Under the pieces are notes generated by a model. The model made no database searches, had not been told where the DNA came from, and saw nothing but the letters and a program-made list of their open reading frames with translations. 64,000 nt of DNA from Phlebotomus papatasi (taxonomy: Eukaryota > Arthropoda > Insecta > Diptera > Psychodidae). The position numbers and the translations under genes are program-made. This document shows, in pieces, positions 23,280 to 34,800 of this stretch (position 1 is the first letter of the stretch; each line of letters begins with the position of its first letter). The stretch spans positions 65,782,627 to 65,846,626 of the forward strand of contig NC_077223.1 of the NCBI RefSeq assembly GCF_024763615.1, written 5' to 3'.

Positions 23280-24760
23280 GAAAAAAAAATCAAGAAGATC
23301 GTGTAAAGTGAAGTTATGCCAATTTTTATTAACCATATCTCATATCGAGCTCTTTTTGAGTTATTTTCTTCTGATTTTGTTTTCTGGTTTTTCTTTCCTC
23401 ATCTATAACATTTCCTAATGTTAATAATGGTTTCTTTTCACGTGACTCATTCTTGTTTATTTAAAATACACATTTACAATTAATTAGAAATATATAGAAA
23501 AAGCAAATAACTACAAAAATATTAATTTATATTTTATAATGCACTTTTATCATTCGCTTTTTAAGTCCTCAGAGCAATGTGTGTTCATTTTGAGTATGTT
23601 GGTGTTAATTTTACCCTTAAATAATATTTTTTTTTCTCAAGATTTTCCTGCTTTTTTTTAATAATATTCTTTTTCTATGTGTTATTTTTTTTCACTTACT
23701 CTTCAGCATAGTGTGATGTTACTTTAAAAAAAAAGACCTAACACGAAGAAGTTTGCTATTTAACCATTAGATTTATATCTCACGTTTGTTTTTTTTTTGG
23801 TATATTTTCCCAGTGTATTTTCTAATTCAAAAATCTTTTTTTTTTCTTTTAATCTTATTTAAAAATTGGGCGGAATTATCTCTTCATTTTCATCATCATT
23901 TGACAAAATGAATTAAAATCAAATTATTAGGAAAAAAATTAAAAGCTTTTAGTTAAAGAAAAAGTCTATTGTGTGAATTGAATGTTTCATCTCATATCAT
24001 TTCTGTTTTTTTTTTTCATCTCAATTGATTAGTTTAAATTTACTCCCCCCGGAAGACTTTTTAATTCTAATTCATCATTAATTTTCTCATTGACATGAGT
24101 GTTTTTTTTATTATCTCACCAATTTTAACTAAATTTCTCCCCGATCATTTTTTTTTCAAAATGTGATCAAATTGAATATTTTTTCAATTTTTTTGCAATC
24201 ACATTTTTTCACCCAATTGTCTCATTTTTAATCACCGCGCTTCATTAATCTTTTTTTCATATTAAGCTTAAGAAATATTTCCATTATCTAATTTTCATAA
24301 TTATACAATTTTCTTTTTTTTGTATTTCTTAATTTTCCTTAATTGTCATTACCTACCTTATGGTTTTTTTTTAGTACACTTTAAAAGAATTTTTTTACCG
24401 TGTGAATGATATGGTTGTAGCAAATAAGTTCCACTGGTTTTTTTTTTTCTTTGTCTAAATGTTGCCATTTTCGAAGGGAAAACGTGTTTTTTTTCTACTG
24501 CAAATACTCAAAAGAAAATCTTTGAAAGAATATCAAATTTACATAATAACTGATAAAGCGTTGTTTTTTTTTATCTATACCCCCAAAAAGAATAATATCT
24601 ACAATTTCTATTGCTGGCTCAAATTGAGGATTCTTTTTAAAATCGGGTGGGAGTTGCGTTATGCTAATTTTGGAAAGAAAAATGTTGTTTTTTTTTCAAC
24701 AAAACAAAAAAGTCTATGTTTTTTTTCTTACATGCATTTAGACTTTTGCCTCATGTATTA
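23280..24760. other. T-biased non-coding DNA, block 4
   Basis: The plus strand is rich in T runs; no gene was seen. The frame at 24459-24761 is low-complexity and unrecognised. Confidence 0.5.
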
Positions 24761-25279
24761 AGCCGGTCCATTTTCCACGGTAGTGGTCAGCGTTGTGGCA
24801 TTATTTTCATCAACAGCCACAATTGCTGTCTTGGTGGAAGTTGGTTGACTTTTGCAGTCATTTATTTCATTGTTGTTGCAATTTTTGCTACAAGAAAAAA
24901 CATTTAGCCATCAGTCACCACCAATCGATTGGGGCATGATTGACAAATGGGTTTCATTTTGAGGCCAGTGCAATTTATGGATGAATTTGACGATGAAATG
25001 CCACAAACAGCAAAGAACAATAAATCAACCGATATTTTGTTAGGAATCTTCAGGCTTTTCGGAACATAAACACTAAAGACAAGAATTTATACAGATCTTG
25101 AGGTCACGTGGTAAGAATATATTTTTTTATTCTCCAACTATTCGATTTTTTAAAATGAATTTTCCTATATTTGCCGTTTAAAACCAAGTTTTCAACTCAA
25201 AGTTATTTCAATTTTTTCTTGAAGGAATTTAAATTAAACATTCTTGCACATTTACGTATAACAAAAACAAAGATGGCAA
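24761..25279. other. Unassigned DNA
   Basis: I see no gene, RNA or repeat that I can support in this interval. Confidence 0.5.
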
Positions 25280-26240
25280 AGCATTCCAGGCTTTGCGAAT
25301 TACTCAAACTCGTGACTTAGATCTATACCACAAAAGTACTTGCGAAACATTTACTGTTTACCAGTTCTCATCCGATTTATACCGATCCACAAATCACTCA
25401 AAAGATCCCCCAAAATAGTCATAAAAGTAAAAAAAAAACTGACTTTCGAATAAGAATTACTTATCGGTTCATAACCGGTTCATTACCAGTTCACAACCGA
25501 TTTATAAATCATTCAAAATATTTTCCAAAATGCAACACAGGGGTAATTTAAGCGAATTTCGTATAAAACTAAGTTATTCGGTTCAAAACCGAATGGAACC
25601 CGTTCAGTTTTGTCCGAAATTCCAAGACCTTTCCAATTATCCCAAATATGACCCCATTCGGTTAATAAATGCGCTCCCTAGAACCCTTTTAATCTTCGAA
25701 CGTGGAAAACCGTTATTAGAAATGATACAACCGGATACAACGGTATTTTCGTATACAGTGATTTTTTTTATGAAATGTCCGCCTAGGCAACCTAAAAAAC
25801 ATATCGAAAAATGAAAAAAAATCACACGACGTGTTTTCGATGAATCCCAAAAAACGGTTTTGCAAGAGAAGGAGAAGGGTGGGGGAAAATGAGTAGAATG
25901 CTAATGGTCTCGGAGTCGACTTCTCCCCATAAGTCCCAGAAAGTTCCAAGTGTAAACTTTCCTGGGAACACCTCAGGATGGACCTCCAGTCATTCCAATC
26001 ACCTCCAAGAGACTGCCGTCTCAAACCTCACCACAGCAAGCCTACCCAACATGTTCCCCTCTCTTCTGGCAGCGCCATCTATTATTATCGTATTCACCGA
26101 GTCAAAGTAACGATCATTTCGCATAACGATTACACAAGTCTATATCTTTAACCGTTTGATTTCTAGGCGCGGTAACGGACGGACGATTGACCTGACGGAC
26201 AGACAAACGAACGACGTGACTTACGTTTCTTTTAGAAAAC
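25280..26240. repeat. J-family repeat with ~245 bp foreign insert
   Basis: J markers are present: 'ggcaaagcattccaggcttt' hairpin start, 'accggttcattaccagttca', 'aatcactcaaaa', 'ccaagacctttccaa' and the terminal 'gacggacagacaaacg'-type wording. Compared with the copy near 48.4 kb, about 25895-26140 is extra and less AT-rich; its origin is unknown and it has no recognisable frame. Confidence 0.65.
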
Positions 26241-26285
26241 GTTTGAAATGTGGATATTATGTTAAAAAAAGCGGTCTGCAGGTGA

Positions 26286-27035
26286 AAAAGGACAGATAAT
26301 CCTAATCGGCTTATGTAGGTGAGATTCTTAATGTGAGCTAACTCGGAGTGTATGCAAATTCGATTTAGAACTGAAGTTGTGGGACGCCATTCAGTTATCT
26401 TGAATCAAATTCGTGAAATTATACAAATTTTGTATTAAAACCAAAATATCAAGGATTTGGATAGACTGGCACAAAAGTGATATATGGGTGAAATGTAGAC
26501 CAGAAAGTTCTCTATAATTTTGCCATAGAACATGATCTCATCGATTAATCAGAAGCCGAGATAAGCGCGGTTTTTTTTCTGAACTCGTTTTTTCGACCGT
26601 GTTCATTTGGTGAACTTCAACTATATGAAAGAATTGTTGTATTTTGTGAGACTTTCCATTTAAAACCCTATTTTAAGTGTCTTGGTGAAGTAGAGGCAGT
26701 CAAATTGGCATCTGAGTGATTTCAAAGCGTTATTATGGGAAAAATCAATTTTTCCACATTTAAACGACAAAATCGGACAGACGGCATTATCTGATCGAAA
26801 AATGATGTATGGACGAAATGTAGACACGAATGTCCTCTACAATTTTGTCGAAGTAATCATCAAAATCGGTTAAGCACGTGTCAAGATAATTGAGGTTATG
26901 TGATATTGAAATTGGTTTTTCGACTGTGGCGCCCCTGGTGTTGGTCCCACGAAGTTCAAATGTTCTAGAAAGTTATAGCATATGGTTAGATCTTTCGTTT
27001 AAGCCCTCACTCATCAAACTAGGTCAAACAGAACT
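26286..27035. repeat. R2: inverted partial copy of repeat R
   Basis: This stretch is the reverse complement of about 3800-4562. It starts with 'ggacagataatcctaa' and 'gtaggtgagattcttaa', and includes 'ggcgcccctggtgttggtcc' (matching the 'ccaacaccaggggcgcca' run at 3891). It is not embedded in K ends, so R occurs independently of K. Confidence 0.85.
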
Positions 27036-27049
27036 GGAGATAGGAAACT

Positions 27050-27076
27050 GTGCCGAAATTTGGCACACTTATCCTA
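27050..27076. mobile_element. Isolated end of element B
   Basis: 'tgccgaaatttggcacactt' followed by 'atccta' is the right terminus of B (compare 9678-9702 and 56837-56860). No matching left end is adjacent, so this is a truncated copy next to R2. Confidence 0.7.
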
Positions 27077-27109
27077 ACTGCTCTAATTTCTTATCAATTA
27101 CGATTTTAA

Positions 27110-27990
27110 TTTGGAAACATTTTACTTAGAATTGGAATATTAATGATAAATATATGACCTATTAGGCTCTCAAAAAATAATAAAATTGCTCGCTATTTAG
27201 TATTTGGATACTTCCGGGAACTGGGCTAAACCTGTAGTTTGAAGACTGTATAATACAGGTTTCAGACCTAAGGCTTAGCCATCTGGCTTAACTTTTCTAA
27301 TTCCTTATCAGGCATGATTTGTGAGGGAATTGTAGTTTAGGATTTTAAATATTAAGTGCAAAAGATCCATTAGATTTTGAAAAATCAATAAAAATGCTTG
27401 TTATTTAGATTTTTGAGACCTTCGGGAACTGGGCTAAACCGCCAGTTTCAAACCGGTATAAGACACATAAGCTCTCTGCCTAGTCTTATGCTAGGTAATG
27501 TCTATAATGTTGAATCATATGAAACTTCTCTGAATTCTTGTAAATGAAGATTTTTTTTGGCAAATTTTACTTAGGATTGGATATTAAAGGCAAAAGGATT
27601 TTGAAAAACCTCTTGCTTGTTATTCAGGATTTCGAGACATTCGGAAACTGGGCTAAATTTCCAATCTAAAACCCCTATTATGCACTGAAAAAAAAAGAGG
27701 GTGCGATTAACTTTTTTTCCTCATAACTTTAACACTTTTTAGGTGTAAAAATATATCAACATTTTTTAATGTTAATTTTACACCTTTTTAAGGGTAAAAT
27801 TAACATGAAAAAGGGTAATTTTAACCCCTAATACACCTAAAAAGGGTAATATTTACACCGATTTCTGATCAATACTGCAGGGTAAAATTAACATTTCCGG
27901 AATGTTATTTTAACTTTTTCGGATTTCTCTCACAGTGTGGTCCTTAAAGGTCCCTTTCCCCAATATTTGGCAAACTTTATTACAATGATA
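27110..27990. repeat. ~210 bp tandem repeat, 3-4 copies, broken by MITE U1
   Basis: The phrase 'gggaactgggctaaa' (or a one-base variant) occurs at about 27217, 27424 and 27641, with 'tgctcgctatttag' or 'tgcttgttattta' about 40 bp before each. Spacing is about 207 and 217 bp. A partial fourth unit ('ggcaaactttattacaatga', about 27968) follows MITE U1, which split the array. Confidence 0.75.
27683..27937. mobile_element. MITE U1
   Basis: It begins CACTGAAAAAA and ends with the inverse CACTGTGAGAGAAATCCG. The interior has 'gtgcgattaactttttttcc', 'atatatcaacattttttaat' and repeated 'agggtaaaattaaca'. Copies U2 (31556-31806) and U3 (about 45664-45899) match along their length. Confidence 0.85.
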
Positions 27991-28323
27991 TCTTAATTTT
28001 CCATAAAGCCCTTTAAATTTCTTGTATTTTAGGAGTTGAACTGCTGGACATTTTTCGTTTTTGAACCAATTTTTTACCGGTTTTTCAAGGTCAACAGGTA
28101 AAAGTAATAATGTTAATAGTTAAATTCAAATAGAGTCATTATAAACAATTTTTGTGTTTTATAAATCGGTTTTAATCGGTTGATTCGACACTTTTTTTAT
28201 AAAAAACTGAAAACAAAAATTGATAAAATTACGGCAGATCGATATAAGAATCAAATATTGGGAATATTTAAGTAAATTTCAAGTATACCATTCTTGTTCT
28301 ATAAATGTCAAGTAAATGTGAAA

Positions 28324-28329
28324 TTTATT
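28324..28329 (-). terminator. Candidate poly(A) signal of the PPP6R gene
   Basis: AATAAA on the minus strand, about 290 bases past the stop at 28616. It would give a short 3' UTR. It is plausible by position only. Confidence 0.3.
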
Positions 28330-28615
28330 CGAATACACGCAACTCTTCGGTAACCAGATAATTGAGTTATGTAAATGATAAAGTTAATGGAGATTTTTGA
28401 ATTTCGAAATTGAACAAGAGGGCAGGGCAAGATGTATCATAATAATTTTGAAAGCCAATCCTAAAAAAAAATCTATAAAAATATAATTTACTTTCAAAAC
28501 AAACCATTACAATTCTAGCATTCTGCAAAGTCTTTTTCACTTCACCATTTAATTGCACTGTGAACTCTTTAATTTTTTCCGGGAATATGTTATTAAGTTG
28601 TAAAGAAATAATTAC

Positions 28616-28814
28616 TTACAGTTCCACGTCAATGGAATTATCAGTTGGTCCATTGCTAGAAAGTATCTCGTCGGCACTGTCTTCCTTCTTCTTTGGCTCC
28701 TCCGCAGAATCGCCAATCACCTCATCATTGGTACTTTCTGTTGCGACATTCAATGGCACGTCAGTAGCTTCTTCAGAAGTTTGAGAGTTGTCTCCATTTT
28801 TGGCATTTTCATCG
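28616..28814 (-). CDS. PPP6R3 (fmt): PPP6R exon 7 (last coding exon)
   Basis: It starts at acceptor TTTCAG|CGATG (28814) after a 71 bp intron, continues in frame and stops at TAA (28616-28618). The end '...SSNGPTDNSIDVEL' loosely resembles the human '...SVNGPV' terminus, which favours a true stop here. The bases CT|GTAAGT overlapping the stop would also make a donor. Confidence 0.8.
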
Positions 28815-31800
28815 CTGAAATTTCCAAAAAAAAAAATTAAAACTGCAAAAAAAAAACTTTAAAGCAAAAAAATAATAAAAATTACCAGATTTTATTTTCA
28901 GTGGTTGCATTATCAGTCTGAATTGGATTTTCGCTGCCTTCCTCAACCGATGGGATTTTTTCTACACTACCAACACCTGTACTTTCTTCCTTATTTTCAT
29001 GATCCTCCACAGATCCTTCATCCTTTTTCTCCTTTTGGATTTCCTGATCATTGATGGTGTTGCCTTTTTCTGAAATATCCACGGCATTTTCTTCCTTTTG
29101 ATTGTCATCCAGTGCAATTGTTCGATCATCATCATTATTCGTGGCATTTGTAAATTCGACGCTATCATTGGAACAGCTGAACTGATTGAAGTGCGTATCG
29201 AAATCGGCAAAATTGTCCGAGGAGAAATTGGCCCAGCCGGAATCACAGGATTGTTGCTGCGGTTGCTGTTGTTGGTCATCAGTTGATGTGGCACCATCGG
29301 AATCCCATGGATTGATGAATGTTAATGCACTTGCCTCCCTATTATCATCAACTTTTGACCACGTTGCCTCAAAGTCTTCCTCATCGTTCGCCAGCAAATC
29401 ATCATCTGGCCAAACTTTTAGATTATTCAGAATACTCGAACTCAGGTCACTTGATATGTAAGCCGAGAAGAAGTTATCAATGGCCTCTGTATTAGCCATA
29501 TTGGGCATTTCATCTATTGCAGAGCTGCAGCACAAAGATTACACATTTGAAAATCAGTTTGAGATAAAATAATTTTATTAAAGCTATCTGTATAAAAATG
29601 AGTAGTAGATGTTTGGAAGTATTTTATAACACTCTGATAGTGAATTTCAAGGCCTTTCCAATGATATTAAATTTATCGCGATTGGTTAAATCATTTAGGA
29701 GAAAATTCAAAGTCTTTGTACAAAAAAAAAGTTTTGCTATATCGCCATTTTGATTATCTTTCTTAAATAAATCTGTTGGGAATTGGTACAAAAGTTATAT
29801 TAATAAGGCGCAAAGTACAAAAGCAAAGTTATATTAATAAGGCGTGCCAAGATCTTTTTATAACAATTTTAAGAGAGAGCAGTGTATAATCTGCTTTTTC
29901 CAAATTGTTACCCTTATGGACTTCATACGGTAAGAGATATCAACTTCCGGTCTTCGGCGACCCCCCAATAAAAAAACATTATCTCCAGACGTTTTTCCGT
30001 TTTTTCTTCCATCCCCCAAAACATTTTTTTTTTAGGTTTTTCTCGAAAGTAGCTTCCACGATTCCTTTTATTTTCGGATGTGTGGGAGATCCATGCAAAC
30101 ATTTCATACTAAGACTCCTATGACCGAAAAAAACTTAGAAATTGAATTTTCAAAGGTCAAACTTAAACCATTCTGGTGGGCTCATTTCTCAATCGATTTG
30201 CTTAAATTAGGATTTTTTGGAAAGGTCTTGAAATTTGTAACCCGAATGCATCGAACACAATCAGCAATGTATCGGTAAAGTACCCCTAAACGGCTAACTG
30301 TTGTAGAAAATTTTGATTTATTGGTCATATATATTTCTTCGAACTAGAGGCTAATCGGTAAGAGATAGCTAGTGTTGGTCTTTGGTACCACCACCTCCGA
30401 TAAATATATATTTTCTAGCCCTTTAGGTCAAAAGTTTGGGGGTAATGACCTTTTCTGACTTCTTAAAGCAAAACATAACTATAGAAGGCCATAGAGAACA
30501 TTTTTTGGAACACCGGCGTTAATCGGTCTTAAGGGTCTAAAGGGAATTTTTCCTCCATTTTCCACTCACCTCTACTCTCCACCAAACCCAAGCGAATTAG
30601 TTGAGAAATAGGCCCTTGAAACTGGTTTTAATTGACCTTCGAAAATCCGATGACGAATTTTTTTTTGACATTGAGTTTTTCTCCAAAACAGCTCCCATGA
30701 TTTCTTTTTGAATATGTTTTGGAGGTAGTAAAAGCAAACATTTTGTCCATAGACACCCATTTTCGAAAACAATTCGATATCGAATTTTTAAAGGTCAAAG
30801 TTCAAAGTCAAACCACATTTATGGTATAATTTTTTCTCAGATGATTGGCTTAAATTTGGAAAGTCAAACAGAAGTGAATTTTTTTTTTGTATAAAAAAAA
30901 GGTTTAGTAAAGTTTCCAAGGTTTTCGAAATGCTCGAACTCGTGATTTAAATGCTATTATTTAAAATTACATTAGCATCGTCGTTGTGTTGACGAGTTGA
31001 AAGATTTTGCAGTTTTTCCCACTGGGAAATTTTGTCTTCAGTTTGCCGGTTCACGACCGATTAAAACCGATTGATAAATCACTCAAAACAAAACTCAAAA
31101 TTACGAAATTAAGGAAAAATATGAAATTTTCGAAGGCACAATACGTGCGAAGCCTGAATGCTTTGCACTAATATTATAAAATTTCGGATAAAATGAGTTA
31201 ACGGTTATAAACAGGTTCATATTCGGTTTATAACCGATTGGAACTAGTTCAGTCTGTCGGAAATTCCAAAACCTTTCCAGCAAGGCATATTATGACCTCA
31301 TTCATTTGAGAAATGCACCCTCTAAAGCCTTTTTCACTTTTGACCTTGAAATCCCGTTATTAGGAATGATTCAACGGTATTTTTAAATAAGGACGAAATG
31401 TACGCCTGTGCAATATATAAAACATATACAAAAATTTAAAAAAAAAATCGCAAAACGTGTTTTCGAGTTATAACAAAAAGCATTGTTTTGCGGAAAGTTT
31501 TGGAGCAAGGGGGAAATGAAAAACATATTAATGGTCAGGGGCACGACGTTTCCTACACTGAGAAAAAGAGGCTGCGATTAACTCTTTTTCGTCATAACTT
31601 TAACACTTTTTGGGTGTAAAAATATATCAACATTTTTTAATGTTAATTTTACACCTTTTAAGGTTAAAATCAACATGAAAGAAGGGTAACTTTAACCCCT
31701 AATACACCTAAAAAGGGTAATATTAACACAGTTTTCGGATCAATACTGAAGGGTAAAATTAACATTTCCGGAATTTTATTTTGACTTTTTCGAATTTCTC

Positions 31801-34800
31801 TCAGTGTATGTTTCCCATATGTTTCCAGAGAGCCGAAAAGACTTTTGAGTTTATTATCTGTTTTCTGTCATTGTGGAATGAATTAGCAAAATATACAAAT
31901 ACAAAATAAAAGTCAACTTATTATTGAATAGGCAACCGAAAACCCCAAATTGGCAACCTACGTAGTTTTTAAGATATCTCGTGAAATGTGTATGATAACA
32001 CGAAAAAATTTACTCTACAAACTGTCCGCATTTTTCAGAGCTAATATCACTCCTCTGTTAATGGTTCCAGGGCCGACTTATGCGGAGGGGGGTCCCCAAA
32101 GTTACCAAGTCTTTATCTAGAACCGTTTGCCTTTTAGGCGTAGTAACGGCTGGACGGAAGGACAAACAGCGTGACGTCAAAAAACTCGAAACTTCAGATT
32201 TCCAAAATTCCACTAAAATATGACCTCAAAATATGTTAAAAAAAATTCCAAATAAATTGAACAAATTAAAAAAATTAAACAAAAATCATGAATTATTTCA
32301 ATTATACAAACTTATTGAAATCCACGAATTACCGAAATTTCTCAATGGCATATGGCATGAAAGTTTCCAATTTTTCATAAAACTTTGATAAGCATAATGT
32401 ACAAAATTGAAAATAAATATCAGGTAATAAAAACTTGTTCTATAATTGAGTTCCAAATTTTAAAAATAGAAAATGATTTGATTAGATACTAAAAAAAAAT
32501 GAAGTTGAAAAAGTTTTGATAAAATTATCAGAAATAAGAATAAAACTTACTGCATGGAGTCTCCAAAGTCGTTAAACGTATCTGATGCCTCGTTGTAGAA
32601 GTCTTTGGGTCCCACGTTGTTGTCATCCTGAAATGGATTATGATCGGCAAGAAAGCGCTTCTGCTGTTTCATCTCAACCGTCAACTCGCCATCTTCCTCG
32701 GCAATTATCTTCTGCCACAGCACCATCTCATCCTCCACTAGTGTCGAATCAATTAAGGCACGAAGTTCCTCAGACATTGTGTAACTTGAAACCAGTGAAT
32801 CGAGAATTTGAATCAGATGACCCATATAGCCAAGGCGACGTCCTTGATTCGTCTCCTGTTCACTCTCATTGTACATCCAGCAATCCAGCAACTTTGACAC
32901 TACTTTGCAATCAACCACCACCTAAAATTAAACAATCACCCAGCCAGATTGTTCAGTATAATTGAGGCAGGTCATTTTGCATTTGCACAATCACAGCAAA
33001 AGAAACAGAGGAAAGAGGGAATTTAAATACGATAATTCCTCAGCACAAAAGTCACTCCAATTAAATTATTTTCAATTAAAAACCTTTCTTCAATGTCGAA
33101 AATACATAGGGAATATTTGGGCTACAACACAGAATAATAACGATTTGAAAAATAATTGCCTCACTTGGGCATATTAAAATTTAATATAAATGCTTTACAG
33201 TAATATAAATACAATTGAAAATCAATATTTTAAATTAATGCAATCAACCTGTAATTGTCGTCGTTTACATTGATTTTTGATTTTAAATACAGTACAGAGA
33301 TCAGATAAGTATTCCCAGTTGGATGGGGAAGCAAAAACAAACTGTAAGAAGTTTTCAATTGGGTGCACTGACATGTGGAGTTTGATTCTCCAACCAAAGG
33401 GTAAATGGAATTTTATTTGCACAAAATATCGTTGATGTTCGAAAATTCAAACGCAATTTCGAATTTTCAAACCAAAATTGTCGCACAAAGTGGGGATAAT
33501 TTATGAAATATCACACTAAAAAGATGACGAAACGTTACTTCGTGATTATAAGAGGATTTAATAAGGGGGCCAGGAGGGGAATTCTCTAACACTCTGGCAA
33601 TGCCATATTACAAATTGGGTTCGAAACTTAGGAGAGCTTTTACGAAATGCGATTCTGTTGCCATGACATTGCCATTTCAGCTCACGTGGCATTGTCAGAA
33701 GTCACATATTTGAGATTTCTGGCAATTCAAATGACAATGAAGTTTGTTAAACAAATCAATCAAACGTACTGTATTTTCATAAAATCATCAAGTAAAGGGA
33801 TTTCATTAAAAATTCAATGAATTGCATTTTCGAACTCATATGATATGACAGAAAAAGCTCGAATGGCATTGTCAGATTTCGAACTCATGCGTGACAATGC
33901 CACGAAAATGACAGAATTCCCCTACAGGAATCCTCTAGTTCAGTAATAACCTTCCCAATTTAACACTTGGAAGGACCCTAGTGGCAGCCGCTGCCAATTT
34001 AAGGTGTCTACACATTGAGGACAATTTTCGTCAAAAATTGCTTTTTTGAAGGAAATTGGCTGGAGTGCCGTAGGCAGAAATGTCAAAATTCTGTCAAAAA
34101 TGCAATTTTTGACAAAAATTGCTCCCAATGTGTAGAGGCCTTTAGTTTTAAATTTAGGGCAGAATCACATTGACAGTAAAATGCTCACCGTATTTCGTTA
34201 ATTTAGAAAAGACATTTTCTATTGAGTACTCAGTTTTATATTTATGTATGTTCATTCCAGTGTCTTTCTATTTTTGTTTTTGGAAAATTGAAAAATAATT
34301 CTTTAAAATGTTCATCTCAAAGAATTTTTTGTTGTCCAGAATAATAAAATTCTATATTAAGGGCAGAATCACATTGACAGTAAAATGCTCACCGTATTTC
34401 GTTAATTTAAGCATTTTCATTGCAATTCTTACCCAAATTCTCAATTATCTTATTACCTTATCTCATACTCGGTGGCACTAGGTGAAAATAGTATAAGAAA
34501 ATTGAAGAAATAAAGCGAAAATTCGATAAACGGTGAGCAAAAAAAACTGTAAGGGAAATTCATCTTTTCTGCTCACCGTTTATCACATTTTCGTTTTATT
34601 TCTTCAATTTTCTTATATTATTTTTACCTAGTGCCACCGAGTATGAGATAAGGTAATACGGTAATGGAAAATTTCCGTAAGAATTGCAATGAAAATGCGT
34701 AAATTAATGAAATACGGTGAGCATTTTACTGTCAATGTGATTCTGCCCTTAATTTTTTATAGTGAAGAATATATCATTTCGCCTGGAGGCCTGATTGAAT

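Noticed and set aside
27110..27680. CRISPR-like regular repeats
   Set aside because: Units are ~210 bp, diverged, without spacers; an ordinary eukaryotic tandem array.
32585..32965. 126-residue plus-strand frame
   Set aside because: Shadow of PPP6R exon 5 on the other strand.
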